A DNA stretch of 64,000 nt from Oikopleura dioica (Eukaryota; Chordata; Appendicularia; Copelata; Oikopleuridae): contig OU015566.1 in the NCBI GenBank assembly GCA_907165135.1, forward strand, positions 10,958,157-11,022,156, read 5' to 3'. Shown here in pieces: positions 33,400 to 45,700 of this stretch; the first letter of the stretch is position 1; every line of letters begins with the position of its first letter. The notes under the pieces are model-generated. The model searched no databases and was not told where the DNA came from. It saw nothing but the letters and a program-made list of their open reading frames with translations. Made by a program: the position numbers and the translations under genes.

Positions 33400-35695
33400 T
33401 CCTTGCTTCCTTATTTTATGCCTTGGATCTTTTTCTTCACTCCAACATTTGGCGGAGAACGAACCGAGTTTTTATCTTCAAAAGGCTTTTACGTTGGAAT
33501 CTGACCTGAAATCATGGAAGAGAGTCGCAATATATCACATTTTGGCCGACGAGGAGTTCAGGAAAGCTTTCAATAATTATTCAATTCAAGTTATAGCCTT
33601 TATTTTATACAGTGAAAACCCAAAATTTGCCCACCCAAAATTTGGCCGCTTTTTGTCAAAATCCGCTTTTTTTGGAACCTAAAGTCAACCCGAAATTTGG
33701 CCGCTTTTTTGAAAATAAAAAAATTTTCATCAGAATTGGGCTCAAATGATGCTAATCCGATCATTTTTAGCTTTTAAAAACTGTTTTAGTCATTAAAAAT
33801 GACGAAATTCTCATAAGAATGTCTTTAAACAAGCAAAAATTTGACTAAAATTCATCAAAAATGTGAAAATCATGCCGATTTTCGAAAATTTCGAAACTTT
33901 GCCTTTTGAAGGGGAAACTTGGCTACCCGGCAAAAAAACCCAAAATTTGGCCGCTTTTTTCGGAAATTTATATCTGAAAACCGGCCAATTTTCGGGTTTT
34001 CACTGTACTTGAATTATAACTTATTGGTCATTTTTATCTGAATTTTCTATGAGAAAGTAAGTACTTTCCGCCGACCGGAAATCGTTCTGTAGAAAATCAT
34101 CCTTTGCCTATTATTTAAAGCGCTTCCAAAGACGACAGGAAATAATTACCTTCCGCAAACAAGCAGCTAGTTCAGAGAATTATCTTCAAGACGCGTTCGC
34201 TGCGATTAGGAATGAGTACCACGCAACTGGTTGGGCATTGTTCTCAATTTCAAAGTCGCCTGAGAAAGTATTTTGGGCGGAGAAGCTTCTTCCTGATCAT
34301 TATGATCATATTCGATCTCATTTTTCTTCGAAGAAGGAAATATCAAAGCTTCTGAAGATTTTGGAGAAGAAAGAAATGTATTCGGAAGCTCTTCAGGTTC
34401 TTCAAGAATCGGACTTGGAGAGTAGAATGCCATGGGATAAGGTTAAGTTTCACCTGAAACTGAGACAGCCGATGGATGCGATGAAAGTACTCATGAGTCT
34501 TGTGACCAAAGATCCAGAAAATTTGAGAGCAAGAGCTTATACAGGAAAGTTGAAGATCATTTTTTAAAGAAATTATCGTTTTGTAATGATAAATATTATC
34601 TTCAATCTCACAAAGCGGCTATTCTATTCAAAATCGGAAACTCAGAAAACACCATCAACGCTTCAATCGAACACTTGACTTCCCTAATCGAGAGCGATGA
34701 TTTCTCTCTTGCGCACCATTTCCTAGGGAAAGTCTATCTTTCCCAAAATACTGAAGATTTCCAAAAAGCAAAAATCCATCTGGAGAAGTCGATCGCTTTC
34801 CGGCCGAACAATAGAAGAGTTCAATATGATTTGGGAAGAACATATTTGGCTCTGGGAGAGTTGGAAAATTTGAAGAAGCTGCTTCCGAAATTGTATGAAA
34901 TAACAGAGCTTGAGGAGAATGGGACTATTGAAGATGGTATGTAACAATGTTTATGAAATAGAATTAATTGTTCTTTGAAGAGGATATGGCTGAGTTAAGC
35001 GAACGCTTTGACTGGGGTCGTCTTTGGCTTCTGATAGCGTCAACGGAATCAAAGCTCAAGAATTGGAAAGCAACTCATGATGCTTATCGTCTGGCTAGTT
35101 TTAGACTCGAGGGCTCTCAAGCCATTTGGAGCCAGCTCGGACAATGTCTTACCATGATTGATGCATTAGAACTTGCAAAAGCGCAGGATTGCATTGAGCA
35201 GATGATTTCCGAAGTGCCTGGAAATTTTGAAGAGAAGCTTTTGGAACTGAAGGATTTAGTGCAGCGAATGCAAAAAGTTGCGGAGTCGAAGAAATCGATA
35301 AATCAAAAGGAAAACAATCAAGATTATCAAGATCCAGATCCACCGGCTGAAAAAGCTCAGATGGCTACCAGACAGGAAGATCCGGCTCATGACGAAGCAG
35401 AAATGAAGGCGAGAATGAGGGTAATATTTGTAACTTTTCAATTTCGCAATTGTCCCTTTTCAGGCACTTTTTGAACGAACTCAAAAGCAGCAGAAGACAT
35501 CGTCGCTGATGGACGAGCTGACTGAGTTAAAATCGACACTTCATGGGTAAAAAGTCCCTTTAGACTTATTTTTATGCGAATTGTAGGGAAGTAAAGAGTA
35601 TGGCAGAGACCGAAGTCCTGGCCTATCAAACTGCGGCGATTTCGAAACTGAACAAAATAAAAGAGCTGCTGAAAAATAATGTTGAAAATGAATAA
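33400..35695 (+). CDS. TPR-repeat protein, start not located
   Basis: Exons in phase: open frame to 33561, then 34132-34544, 34616-34935, 34980-35419, 35464-35548 and about 35587-35695. Two introns need GA donors (33562, TTCAG|GAAAGC; 34545, ACAG|GAAAGT). The protein shows degenerate TPR helices, the clearest around 34,700-34,900 (AHHFLGKVYLSQNTEDFQKA, AIAFRPNN-like turn, RVQYDLGRTYLALGELENLK), then an acidic, Gln/Lys-rich linker and a C-terminal coiled segment. TPR proteins act as interaction scaffolds; the family is not identified. No in-frame ATG is visible in the 5' open frame, so at least one upstream exon is missing. A MITE occupies the first GA intron. Confidence 0.65.
33610..34005. 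mobile_element. MITE with CAGTGAAAACCC ends, TA target
   Basis: A 396-bp insert starting CAGTGAAAACCC and ending GGGTTTTCACTG, flanked on both sides by TA (33608-33609 and 34006-34007). TA duplication and CAGT ends fit a Tc1/mariner-superfamily non-autonomous element. Inside, the phrase AAATTTGGCCGCTTTTT recurs four times in the same orientation. It lies in the first resolvable intron of the TPR gene, 48 bp after a GA donor. Confidence 0.82.
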
Positions 35696-35810
35696 ATGGC
35701 CAATTTCTATTCCTTATTAAAATTGGCCAATGTATTGAGTCCTATGAACTGTATTTATTTGAACAAAAGCAGCATGCAGTAATATTCAGTAAAACCTTGT
35801 TATCGTGAGC

Positions 35811-38061
35811 TTATTCGGTATTTTCTTTCGGCTTAGTATCGGTGTCTTGTTCGGAGACAGCTAATTGTTGCTCCGTATTGGCGATTACAGTCTGTTTTGA
35901 GCTTGAAGTTGTGCTTGCGACTTCGGGATCAACTTCTGGTGTAGCTTCTTCATTTTCTGTTGAAAGGACTTCATCTTCGTGGTTATCGTTGACGATTATT
36001 TCTTCCTCTGGATTTTCTTCATCTTGTTGTTTGGGCACCGCATCTCTGTTGCAACAAATGCAATTGAATTTGAGCAAAGCTTCGTTTGTCAGTCCTTTTT
36101 CCTTGTAGACGAAGAAGTCAATGACGAGGAGGATGATGATAAGAAGGATGATGCAGAGAATGAAAATACCTTAATTTTTATTACTCGGTTATTCATTATT
36201 TTTACCTATTTTGAGACCAGAACTCATGCCAAGTGAATCGCCGTCAGCCGTTGGTCGTATTTTTGGGATAATTTCAACAATATTTGACTCGTACTCGATT
36301 CCAAAATCGTCAAGACCGGCAGTGCAAGAATAGTTTCCAGCGCGGACAACCGCATGATAATGATGATGATCATCTTTTGACAGCTTCTTTTCAGCTAAAA
36401 TTCAGATGAGCGTCTGTCTGAAACGTATCTACGTACATCTGTAAAAAGAAAAGTCCGGCAAGGGAGTTCCGTGAGCATGGCAAATAAGCTCAATAATGTC
36501 GCCTTCGTAAATTTCTTCAGGGTCTTGCATCAATGTCAGCTCAACAGAATCTTCTTCGAGATAAAAAACGTTCACGTAGGCAGTGTCGGAAAACTTTCCC
36601 GCTTCGCAGGTGATGGATGCGTCGTCTTCGATTTTGCTGAATATTGAGATCAACGAGGAAAACGAATTATTTATGATGCCAACAGAATTCCGATTTTTAT
36701 GAATATCATGCCTTGAAGAATAAGACAAAAAGAGATAACTTTATAAATCAACTCCAGCTGTCGGGAAACTAATAAAACTAAATTGCGGCATTGTAAATAT
36801 GTCGATTAGTTGTTATCTTTAAAGATTTACGGACATTACTCACAAAGAATTAGATTTGATTTCGTGACCATCCGCGACTAGCTTCGGCGTCGGAAGAGGG
36901 AAACCATCGAAATCGCAAGAGATTTCTGTTGATTCACCTCTTTGAAGATAGCTTGAAAAATATTTAGTACGAATAAGCTTTACTAGCACATACTTCATTC
37001 CCCTGACAAATTTTGTGTTGTCGAAACTGACTTTTGCGTATGTTGTTGGATACGAAAACTCGATCGTTTCTTTTGTCGTGGCGGAGTATTTCTTCAAAAT
37101 CGTTGGCGGATCGCTCAAGTCTGTCATCTGAAGAGCATCACATCTGATGCTCTCTCCATGGATATTTTTACCACCAAAAGCGATCAGTTCTTTTCCAGAT
37201 ATTTGAAGCTCTGCGATTCCGTCTGAGACCTGCGAAATCTTTTTGAAGCTTCCAATGAGGAACTCTGCCATTTCAACCGCCGGAGATAGGTCGGTTAAGT
37301 TGCAGGAAGCGACTGTCTGAAGAGCGTCATCAGAGCTGTCGAGGACGGTGTCTTCTGCGGAGACTTGAATCTGGCCCTCTTTCCAAACATGAAGAAAGGT
37401 TGATTTATCTCTTTGAAGAGGCTATTTTTATTTCGTTCCCGCATTGATTGGTTATATTTCATTCCTGATTAAATTTATGACTCGTTCCTAATAACTTCAT
37501 CGCAGCTAAAATCGACCTTGACTTCTTTGCCACTGTCGGTCATTTCTAGTCCACCAAAAGTGACATCAAACTGCAAATCCTCAATACTCATTTGTTCCGC
37601 CGTGAGGACACAGCTCTTAATATTTCCGTTGCAGAGAGCCAGCTGGACCAAGTGAGAAAAATGAATCGCGTTGCCATTGTCGAAGCTGCGAGTGAGGACG
37701 TGACCGGACGGAGTAACATGAAATTCGGAAACCGTATCGCCATCAAAATCCACCGAAAGCCTTGAATTGAAGAATCCACATGTTTTTAAGCCGCCATCAA
37801 CGCGGATATCAGCGGAGAGTTTGAAATCGTCGCCATTTCGGAGCAGGGAAAAATGATCGGGGAAATCTATTGAATACGATTTTCACTCAGTTCTCAGATA
37901 AACTTCTTTCAGAGAAATTGTAGTGTTAAATAATCATTTCCTAGAACATCTGCCGAAGTCTTCAGTGGCTCTGGATTCAGTTTGATTTCGACCTTGTCTT
38001 TTGGTCCAAAAACAGGTTCCGCCGAAGCTAGGCTCAAAATCAACGACCATGGCTTCACCAT
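35811..38061 (-). CDS. NCAM-like immunoglobulin cell-adhesion protein
   Basis: Minus strand, start at 38061 with a signal peptide (MVKPWSLILSLASAEP). Exon pieces include 38061-37941, 37866-about 37475, about 37400-36840, about 36728-36430 and 36180-35811. Ig-type features are visible: paired Cys in short beta-rich segments and an I-set signature (YEGDIIELICHAHGTPLP). One transmembrane helix follows (IFILCIILLIIILLVIDFFVY), then a cytoplasmic tail with Cys residues close to the membrane (KFNCICCNRDA, likely palmitoylated) and an acidic Glu/Thr-rich end (TKPKENTE). Tail layout and ending resemble NCAM. The first intron needs a GA donor (CTAG|GAAATG at 37940). Middle exon borders are approximate. 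Confidence 0.62.
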
Positions 38062-38485
38062 TCTCTTTCAGAATATTTTCTCACAAAATGAATATCTTCT
38101 GAGAAATTCAAGTACCTAAGTATTCTGGTAGGTGGCGACCTTGCATTGACATGACTATGCCGCATAGTCTATGCGCTAAAGATTGATGGAAGTCGCTCAA
38201 TAGGCGTCAAATGATCGTAAAATTAAACTTGTGCGAAGATCAGCTCTTTTGAGGCATTTGATTTTGAAGACATTGACCTAATAAGGTGACACTCAAAAAT
38301 CTTTTCAATTTATGAAGGCATTTTTTTATTTTTTTCAATATCAGTATAATTAGCTTTTTTCAGTCAAAAAAAATTTATTTACGTCATAGCGCAAAGTTCT
38401 TTTTCTTCATTCTCTGCACAGGTTTCACAATCTTTTTTGGTGATCACAATTTTCTCTATTTTTAAATGAGAATAAATGGCTGTTT
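38062..38485. other. Intergenic region between NCAM-like and PP1 genes
   Basis: 424 bp between two minus-strand genes, AT-rich, with a near palindrome around ATGCCGCATAGTCTATGCG at 38156-38174. It holds the promoter of the NCAM-like gene and the 3' end of PP1. No open frame was supported. Confidence 0.45.
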
Positions 38486-39741
38486 TTATGACCATGCCTG
38501 AAATGAGCAGAGAAGATTTTCATCGACGGATAGAATAGCTGCTGCGTTATCCATGTTGCCGCAATAGTTTGGCGCGGAGAAAACTGTAACAAGCTGTCGA
38601 TTCGCGAAGAATTCGTATCCATCTTCTTTGACTTCGTGGGCTCTAACCATTCAAAATTAGTAAAACGGGATTGATAAATTTGATTGCTACCTGCAGATCA
38701 AATCAAAGTCATATTTCTGCAAGAACTCGGCAACCATTTCTGCATTGAATCTGTAAGCGCAGCTTCTAGCACTGTTATGCTCCCATCCCTTTGCATCTTT
38801 GTCGGGATCCGACCAGAGGAGATCGCAAACAAGACCCTCTCCAGGAACATCTAAAAAAGCTCAATAAATCAAGAGGTAAAGTAAAGGGACCTGTTGGACG
38901 CTCTATTCGTCTGATTTGTTCCATGGTCTCGAGATGGGGGCTCAGGCCGCCGTGGCAGCAGAAGATCTTGTCATCGATTGTTGCCGCGAGTGGGAGGCAG
39001 CTGAAGCAGTCTTGGAATGTTTTCCAGAGCTAGAAATGAAATAAGGCCGGAAAGAAGTTGATGTTACACCTTGATGTTATATCGTCGTTTACACTCGTCA
39101 TAGAAACCGTATTGGTAATTGACTTGATCGAACTCATGGTTACCGCGGAGAAGGAAGAAGTTCTCTGGATATCTTGATGAAAAAATAAATTTTTAAAAAC
39201 ATGAGAAGATTATTACTTGATTTTGTAAGCGAGCAAAAGGCAAATTGTTTCGATGGACTGTTTGCCTCGATCGACATAATCGCCCAAGAAAAGGTAGTTT
39301 GACTCCGGCGGAAAACCAGCTTTCTCAAAGAGTCGAAGCAAGTCCGAATACTGGCCGTGGATATCGCCGCAAATTTTCACCGGAGCTTCGATTTCGAGAA
39401 GACTTGGCTGATCAAGCAAAACCTCGCGAGACTAGAACATAAGAATAACTACCAAGTACAACAAAGTCAGATCTTACTGTTTGACAAAGGCCTCGAATCT
39501 CATCGAGGGAAAGATCCACTGCTTTTCCGCCACGAGATTTCAGCAACCTAGTGATAATCGAATCAAGGTTGATTTCAACATTGGCTGACTCTTCTTCCGG
39601 AAGAGATTTTATTTCCGACAGATTTGGGGAGAAATCTGGAAGGCGTTCGATTTCTGGAGCAAAGGACTCTTCAGAATCAGAAGAATCAGATCCCGAAGAA
39701 GAAGTAGAAGCAGGAGACGAAGGTGGTGACGGAGAAGACAT
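38486..39741 (-). CDS. Protein phosphatase PP1 catalytic subunit, divergent
   Basis: Minus strand, exons beginning 39741-39478, 39431-39217, 39172 onward and ending 38486. All PP1 metal and phosphate motifs are present: [29 protein letters not shown], and [12 protein letters not shown] near the C-terminus. The core matches PP1 rather than PP2A (KSREVLL-like start, [28 protein letters not shown]). Differences from canonical PP1: an N-terminal extension of about 45 residues rich in Ser, Pro and Asp/Glu, NHEFDQV where most PP1 have NHECASI, and a short C-terminus ending SFQAWS. It dephosphorylates Ser/Thr under control of RVxF regulators. It may be a germline or lineage-specific paralogue. Confidence 0.88.
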
Positions 39742-40605
39742 TTTTTTAAATTTTTTTTCGCTAAACTGAGAAATGGAGTTTTGCGACGGGCATTTATATA
39801 GTGGCCTTTGAACATTCCCAATAGTTCTTCTTCGATCATTCTGGTCATTTGAAAATTTGTGAGGAATTGAAAGATCAGGAACAGTTGAAGTCGAATTGAA
39901 TGATTGTTTTCGATAATCGACCACCGATTCGAATACAGATTCGAATACAGTCTGCAAATTTCATGCCGTTTCCGGAAATAAGTTTTTCCACTTGTCTGCG
40001 CTTCCGACTGGTTCGGTCGTACTGGTGCTCGCGCTGATTGGTTAGCGCCAAGCAGCCCCGTTCGAGTTTTTCCTTTCGAGTTTAGAGATTTCGATTTTGA
40101 GATTATCCACTGCACGAGCGTAGTTTTTAGAGCTGAGAAATATTTCCCGATCGGTTAGTATACGAGTTAGAGAACCTACTATTTTCATAGAATCCGAAAA
40201 TGCTTTTGTTTCTGAGAAATAGAAAATAGGGACCACCTGATTTGGGCTCGAAACATTTTTTTTGAATTTTGATTTTCGAGTCAAAAATAACCAAACTTCA
40301 TATGAAATTCGCCACTGTATACCCCTCTGCCGTCGGTTTTGCTCCATTACAGGCATAAACGTCCATGTCTAGGGCCAGCCATGGCGATTTCCGGTGCCGA
40401 GCGCAGCGTTTCCCGCTTTTTCCCGGTCTCGCAGTTTTCCGGTTTCCAGATTCGTTCATTTTTGCCGCAATTTCCCGTTTTCCCGCAAAATCCTGATTTG
40501 CCGAATTACTGGGGGCGGTGATGATTTTACCGATTCCTTACCGATTTCGATGAGACTTTAACTGACTTGGTGCTTAATTCTAGAGTTAACTAGAAGTCGC
40601 GAACT
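39742..40605. promoter_or_regulatory. Divergent region between PP1 and SRSF2
   Basis: About 860 bp separating two start codons facing away from each other. A minus-strand open frame continues upstream of the PP1 ATG to 39957 but is probably leader sequence. Around 40,380-40,510 is a run of TTTCCCG-like words near the SRSF2 side. No TATA box or repeat family was identified. Confidence 0.45.
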
Positions 40606-41537
40606 ATGTCCGGACGACCGCCGCCAAACATCTCTGGGATGACCTCCCTCAAGATCGACAACCTTTCCTATCGAACCGATAGTGAGAGTCTCCGACGCAA
40701 GTTCTCCAAATATGGAGAAATCGGCGATGTCTACATTCCAAAGGACAAATATGGAGGTAAAAACTGTTACAAATATTGTATTCGGGCTAATTCAGTCTTC
40801 TTTGCTGAACTGTCCAGTTATTTCCTGCCTGAGAAATGCCGGGATCTTCATTGTTGTCAATGACTACTTTCAATCTTCACTAATTTCAAATTTTCAGAGT
40901 CCCGAGGATTCGCTTTCGTTCGATTTCACGACAAGCGCGATGCCGGAGACGCTATCGATCAACTCGATGGTCGAGATATTGACGGAAGGTACAGTATTCA
41001 AACTTTCTTTCTCAAGTGTTTGAGCATTGAATTCAGGGAGATCCGCGTAGACTACGCTCGTCACGAACGACCTAGCTTCGACAAATGGCGCGGGAGCCGA
41101 CGAGACCGATCTCGAAGCCGCTCTCGAGGTCGACGACGACGAAGCCGATCCGACTCGCGTGATCGCCGACGAAGACGAAGCCCGTCTCGAAGCCGCTCTC
41201 GATCGTAAGTGCTTTCTCTTTAGAAAATTAGCGACCGTCATATTTTACAATCTTTTCTTCTTTAGTAAATCAGGTGGCGCCGACACTGAGCGCTCAAAAA
41301 AGCAAACGTATGTTTAAAAAAGGCCCACTTATTTAACCTTCCATCAGATGGAAACAAATCTAACTCTTCTCTAGCCGCTCCCGAAGCCGCTCTAACCGAA
41401 GGGATACCCGCAGCCGATCGCGATCCGCCTCCCGAGATCGAGACCGACGATCCCGATCGCGATCCGCCCGAAGAGATCGATCTCGTTCTCGATCCCGCTC
41501 TGCCCGACGCTCTCGATCTCGCTCTGGCTCGCGATAG
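40606..41537 (+). CDS. SRSF2: SR splicing factor SRSF2 (SC35)
   Basis: Five exons (40606-40756, 40898-40988, 41037-41204, 41266-41307, 41375-41537) give 204 residues. One RRM lies at residues 14-92: the RNP2 segment is LKIDNLSY and the RNP1 segment is RGFAFVRF, followed by the SRSF2-type linker ([12 protein letters not shown]). An RS domain of about 100 residues follows ([20 protein letters not shown] and similar). It binds exonic enhancers and recruits U1 and U2 components in the nucleus. The tiny exon 4 (42 nt) interrupts the RS domain and could be skipped without breaking the frame, which hints at alternative RS lengths. Length and order agree with SRSF2. Confidence 0.93.
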
Positions 41538-41899
41538 AGCCTTTCTTCCCCAGCTTGAGAAGATCCTCCCTACTTGAAGAATTTCTCTTCCAGCCCCTTT
41601 TTAAAAACTGTTTTAACGCAAACAAAAAAAGAAAAAAATTGTTCGATGGTCGATGCATAAATCGCGTCCCAGGACACCAAAAAAAAAGTTTTTTTCTCCT
41701 CCCTTTTTCATTTCCTCACATGTCCCTTAAAATCTGAGATGAAATTTTAAAGACACACGCTGCCGATTTCCCTACATAAGTATTACTGTCCCTCTCATAA
41801 ATCCTCTCTTCTAGGACTTTTTACTCCTGCCCGTTAAAAATAAATTATCCCCAAAAAACGCGCAGCTATTTGTTGATTTCTGATCGCATCTTTCGCAGA
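41538..41899. other. SRSF2 3' region and MPV17-type leader
   Basis: 362 bp with no supported open frame. It is T-rich with several AATAAA-like words (for example 41,839-41,850), consistent with a polyadenylation region. TTTCGCAG just before AATG at 41899 is a likely spliced-leader acceptor for the next gene. Confidence 0.5.
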
Positions 41900-42633
41900 A
41901 TGAATCGAATAATTCTTCACTCTCAAAGCAGATCTTTGTTGGCGACTCCAGCCAGGCGATTGATAAAGTCAGATTTGGCGAGGCAGACGGTAATTTGTGC
42001 GGGCCTGGTTGGAGTAGGAGATGCCTTGGCGCAGATTTATCAAAATGAACGGGATTTGAAGAGGCTGGTTGATATGACTTTGGCAGGGACGTTTCTAGGG
42101 CCCTGGTACAAGTGGTGGTATGGAGTGTTGAATAAACGACCGAATTTGACTCCGGTAAGGCTTATTTCCAGGACCACTCGGTCAGAAGAGCTTTTCAGTT
42201 GATGAAAACAGGATTCGATCTTTCCACAGCTCCATTTCTTCATTTTACTTTCCTGGCATTCTACGTCCTTATACACGAGAAAAAGATAATCGACTACGAG
42301 CGCGGGGTAGAAAATATGATCGAGCTTATAAAATTGGATCTTCTCCTTTTCTTGCCAATCTGCTACAGCAATTTTAAGGTGACTCAAATGCCCAAGTAAA
42401 TGAATTAATCTCCTGTTAAGTTTATTCCCCCTGGAATTTGGCAGACGGTTTATATCAACGCTATGTACGTCCTGTTTGTCGAGCCAGTTTGTTCGATGAT
42501 CATCAACGATAATGTTCAAATATTTGATTTCTTTTTCAACCTTTTGCCTCAGCCAGCCTTTGAGAAGTTTATTGAAACGATTGGTATTAAACCCATGCTA
42601 GATTTAATTATTGAAAGAACCCCTGGAAAGTAA
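41900..42633 (+). CDS. Mpv17/PMP22-family membrane protein
   Basis: Three exons (41900-42154, 42199-42378, 42421-42633) give 215 residues. Family features are the basic N-terminus, a first segment with DLARQTVICAGLVGVGDALAQ, FLGPWYKWWYGVLNK (the conserved GP..H.WY region), and the C-terminal LPICYSNFKFIPPGIW, matching the family NFxxVPxxxR region. Four hydrophobic segments are expected. Mpv17-type proteins reside in inner mitochondrial or peroxisomal membranes and affect mitochondrial DNA maintenance; the exact paralogue (MPV17, MPV17L2, PXMP2) is not decided. The usual WPxxQ before NF is LPICYS here. TRAPPC8 starts 138 bp downstream on the same strand. Confidence 0.82.
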
Positions 42634-42770
42634 TTATTTCTCTTTTGACGATTGACCTATTGAAAAACTTAATATTTCGACCTGTACTAACTAGATTATT
42701 TCAACTCTTTATTTTTTAACGGAAAAATCAGTAAGCAAGGATATTTTTTTAATCTTTCTTCAATTTGAGA

Positions 42771-45700
42771 ATGGGCAGTGAGGGCGAAAGGTACTTTCGC
42801 CAGCTGTTCGGCCCGTCAGTCGGACTGCTCTGTTCAAACGATAGCGAGGAAGTCGTCGGTCGAAATGGCCTTTCAATTACCGAGTTCTTTCAGGTATCGT
42901 ATCCGCTCCTACGATAACAGAAGGAGACAATAATCATACTAAATTAGTATTACTAATAAATTCTAGCCTTTTGCTTGTGTAAATACAGAACTGACATCTC
43001 GTGATCCAAATGGTCAGCTTCATGGTCTCTCGAACTTTACCCTCAACTTTCGAAATATCAAAAATGAGCCTATTCCCGAAGGTAACATTATTAACAACCT
43101 ATGCATAATTCATTTTCTTTGTAGAAAAGCTAAAAGCAAAGTTGGACGATATTCTTCAAAACAGCGCGAAAGAAATCAGAAGAGAGCAACACAGATTCGA
43201 GAACGAGTCCTACAACTTGAACATAAATGTGGCAACTCCCTGGTATCAGAAATATAGAGACACCTATCTTGCTCATTCGCTCATTTATCCTCATGAAAGA
43301 ATCCGTCACGTGATAAGTAAGTGTTAGAAAGATAGGCCTTTTTCTCTTGGCTAAAATGAGGCGTATTAGAAGCCCTAAAATTAAGTGATCAACGCTTTTC
43401 TATTAACGACTACCGGTATTCAGGTTCTATTCTGGTCGTATCATCTGAAAACGCCGACCCAATGGGCGAATTCCGTTCCCTCGCAGAAATCCACCGCCAG
43501 CGTCAACTAGAATCCCAAAAAGCGATCGAATACAACCACAAAGACCCGGCTCAAAATTTCTGGTTCTCTGAATCGACGAAAATCTGTTTTCTTCTTCTCC
43601 ACGATGTTCAAAAAGGATCAGAAGCAAAGGCGCAAGAAGTTTTCGCGAATTTAAAGCAGACATTTGGAGCTTCAAATGCTTACTTGTTGAGAGTGAACTC
43701 TGGTGGAAATAATGGAGAGGCGTCTACTGATCCGTGGGGGCAGTTTTCGGAGAATCAGAAGTTGAGGCTTTGCGATGGAAAAGATCAGGATTCGATTAGG
43801 ACTTTTGTCAAAGATCTTTCTACAGGTATCAATCACCAATTTTCTCCATTTCGCTGACTCTAACTTAGGTGCGATCATCCCTCATTTGGAACACGAGTCA
43901 AAAAAGCTCTACGAAATCATCCAAAATCGCCGCGCTCTTCATCGCTCTCTCTTTTCCGCGACGAAGAAGCTTTTCGGGGGGAGCAGTAGCAAATCATCAG
44001 TTCAAGAAAAGTTCACGGAAACAGTCGAAGTTCAAATCAGAAGATTTGGCGATTTATGCTTCATGCTTCAGCTTTACGAAACAGCCGCGCAGTATTTTTC
44101 GACGGCGAAGAGGGACTTGTCCAACGAGCAAAACTGGGTTGAGGCCACTTCCGCTTCTGAATTTGTCGCAATAGGAAGGGCTTTTGAAAAATATAATCAA
44201 ATAAAAGATGCGTATTGTAAATAGTTGTATATTGTAAAATGAAATCGCGGTAGACATATCAGTTTTTATAAACTTCGAAACGATTTCAAATCCTGGAAAG
44301 CACAATTCATGTCTGGTGGAAATCTACGCGCTGCTTTTCCAAAACAAGCCGCTGCCTTCGCAATCAATTCGTTCCTTAACTTGGAGAAGAAAGACCTCGC
44401 CCTGCGGAGTGCCTTTACTACTCTTGAAGCTGGAAAAGGAGTTGGTGCTTGGGTTGATACTGCGAAGGACTACCTGCGTTTTTCGAAGGGATTCTCTGCG
44501 AATCAAATTGCCATGTTTACGGAGCAAGCTGCGTTGTGTTATTTGAAGGCCGGACATATAAGGATCGGGATAAAAGTATTTGTTAAAAAAGTTTATTCGT
44601 GTAGAGCCCCACCAAGGGGTAATACTTTGATAGAATGTAGGTTAGGAAGTTATAACATTTCACTAGAGATCTTTTCGTATATTTACTGACATGATTACAA
44701 AAGGGGACTCTTATTTATACTCCTTCAATTTCACGCCCTAAAAGGATATCCTTATCGATAATCTAATTCAGCTCAGTAGGTCATATTTTTACCCTTGATC
44801 AGACAATTCGGATTTCAATCCGTCCTTGCCGGTTTCCAGTACAAACTCTCCGGAATCCGAACTCTCGCTCTAAGAAACTACAAAAATGCTGTCGACGTTT
44901 ACGAAGGCCGAGGATGGGACGCTGCTGAACTTCATGTCCACGAACTCGCTGGCGAGCTATCTCAATTTCTCGGGCAAAGTGTTGAAGCGGAGAGGTCATA
45001 CGCTTCTGCCTTGTCACTTGGTTGTGGACAGAACGCGGCGGTTTTTACGAATTACTTGGCGATGGTGCAATACAACCAGCAATACAAAGGGACGAAGGTC
45101 AATTTGCCCTTCCCGAAGATAGACGGAAGCAAGATCGGAGTCGTTCTCGAGCGCTTCTCAAATGATGCGACGGAAGAGGGAGAAAGCTTAAGATCTGAGG
45201 TGCTTCGAATGCGAGAACTCGAAGAAATGTGTTTAAAAGCGGCTAATGATGGAATCGCTCCTATCACTTTTAAAACATCGATTCCCACCGAAAGAAGAAA
45301 CCGAAGTACTTTTAATGAAAGGCCGCTGGGAATTTCTAGCACCGATAGAGTCCTGATTTCAGTGCCGATCGAGAACACGCTGAATAATTCGCTGCTTCTT
45401 ACCGACGTCCAGCTAATCGGAGAGGGTGATTTTACCTCAGAATGCACCGAAAAAGAAGTCATCATCGATCCAAAGCAGACATTCACCGTCCCTTTCACCA
45501 TCATTCCCGGCGAAAACGCAGAAACGATCAAGATCAAGTCCATCTCTTACAAAATCACAACGGCGGATGCAGAAGGAACGGCCGTCGTCGAGTCTTCTCA
45601 AGAATTTCACATTCAAGGAGAACGACTAAACAAGCTCCAGAAGCATCGCAAAGGCACGTTTTACGCTGAAGACCATCGGCTTACCTTCAAAGTTGAGAAA

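Noticed and set aside
39742-39957. In-frame N-terminal extension of PP1 by 72 residues
   Set aside because: No homology, low-complexity content and an A-rich stretch just before the ATG at 39741; more likely leader.
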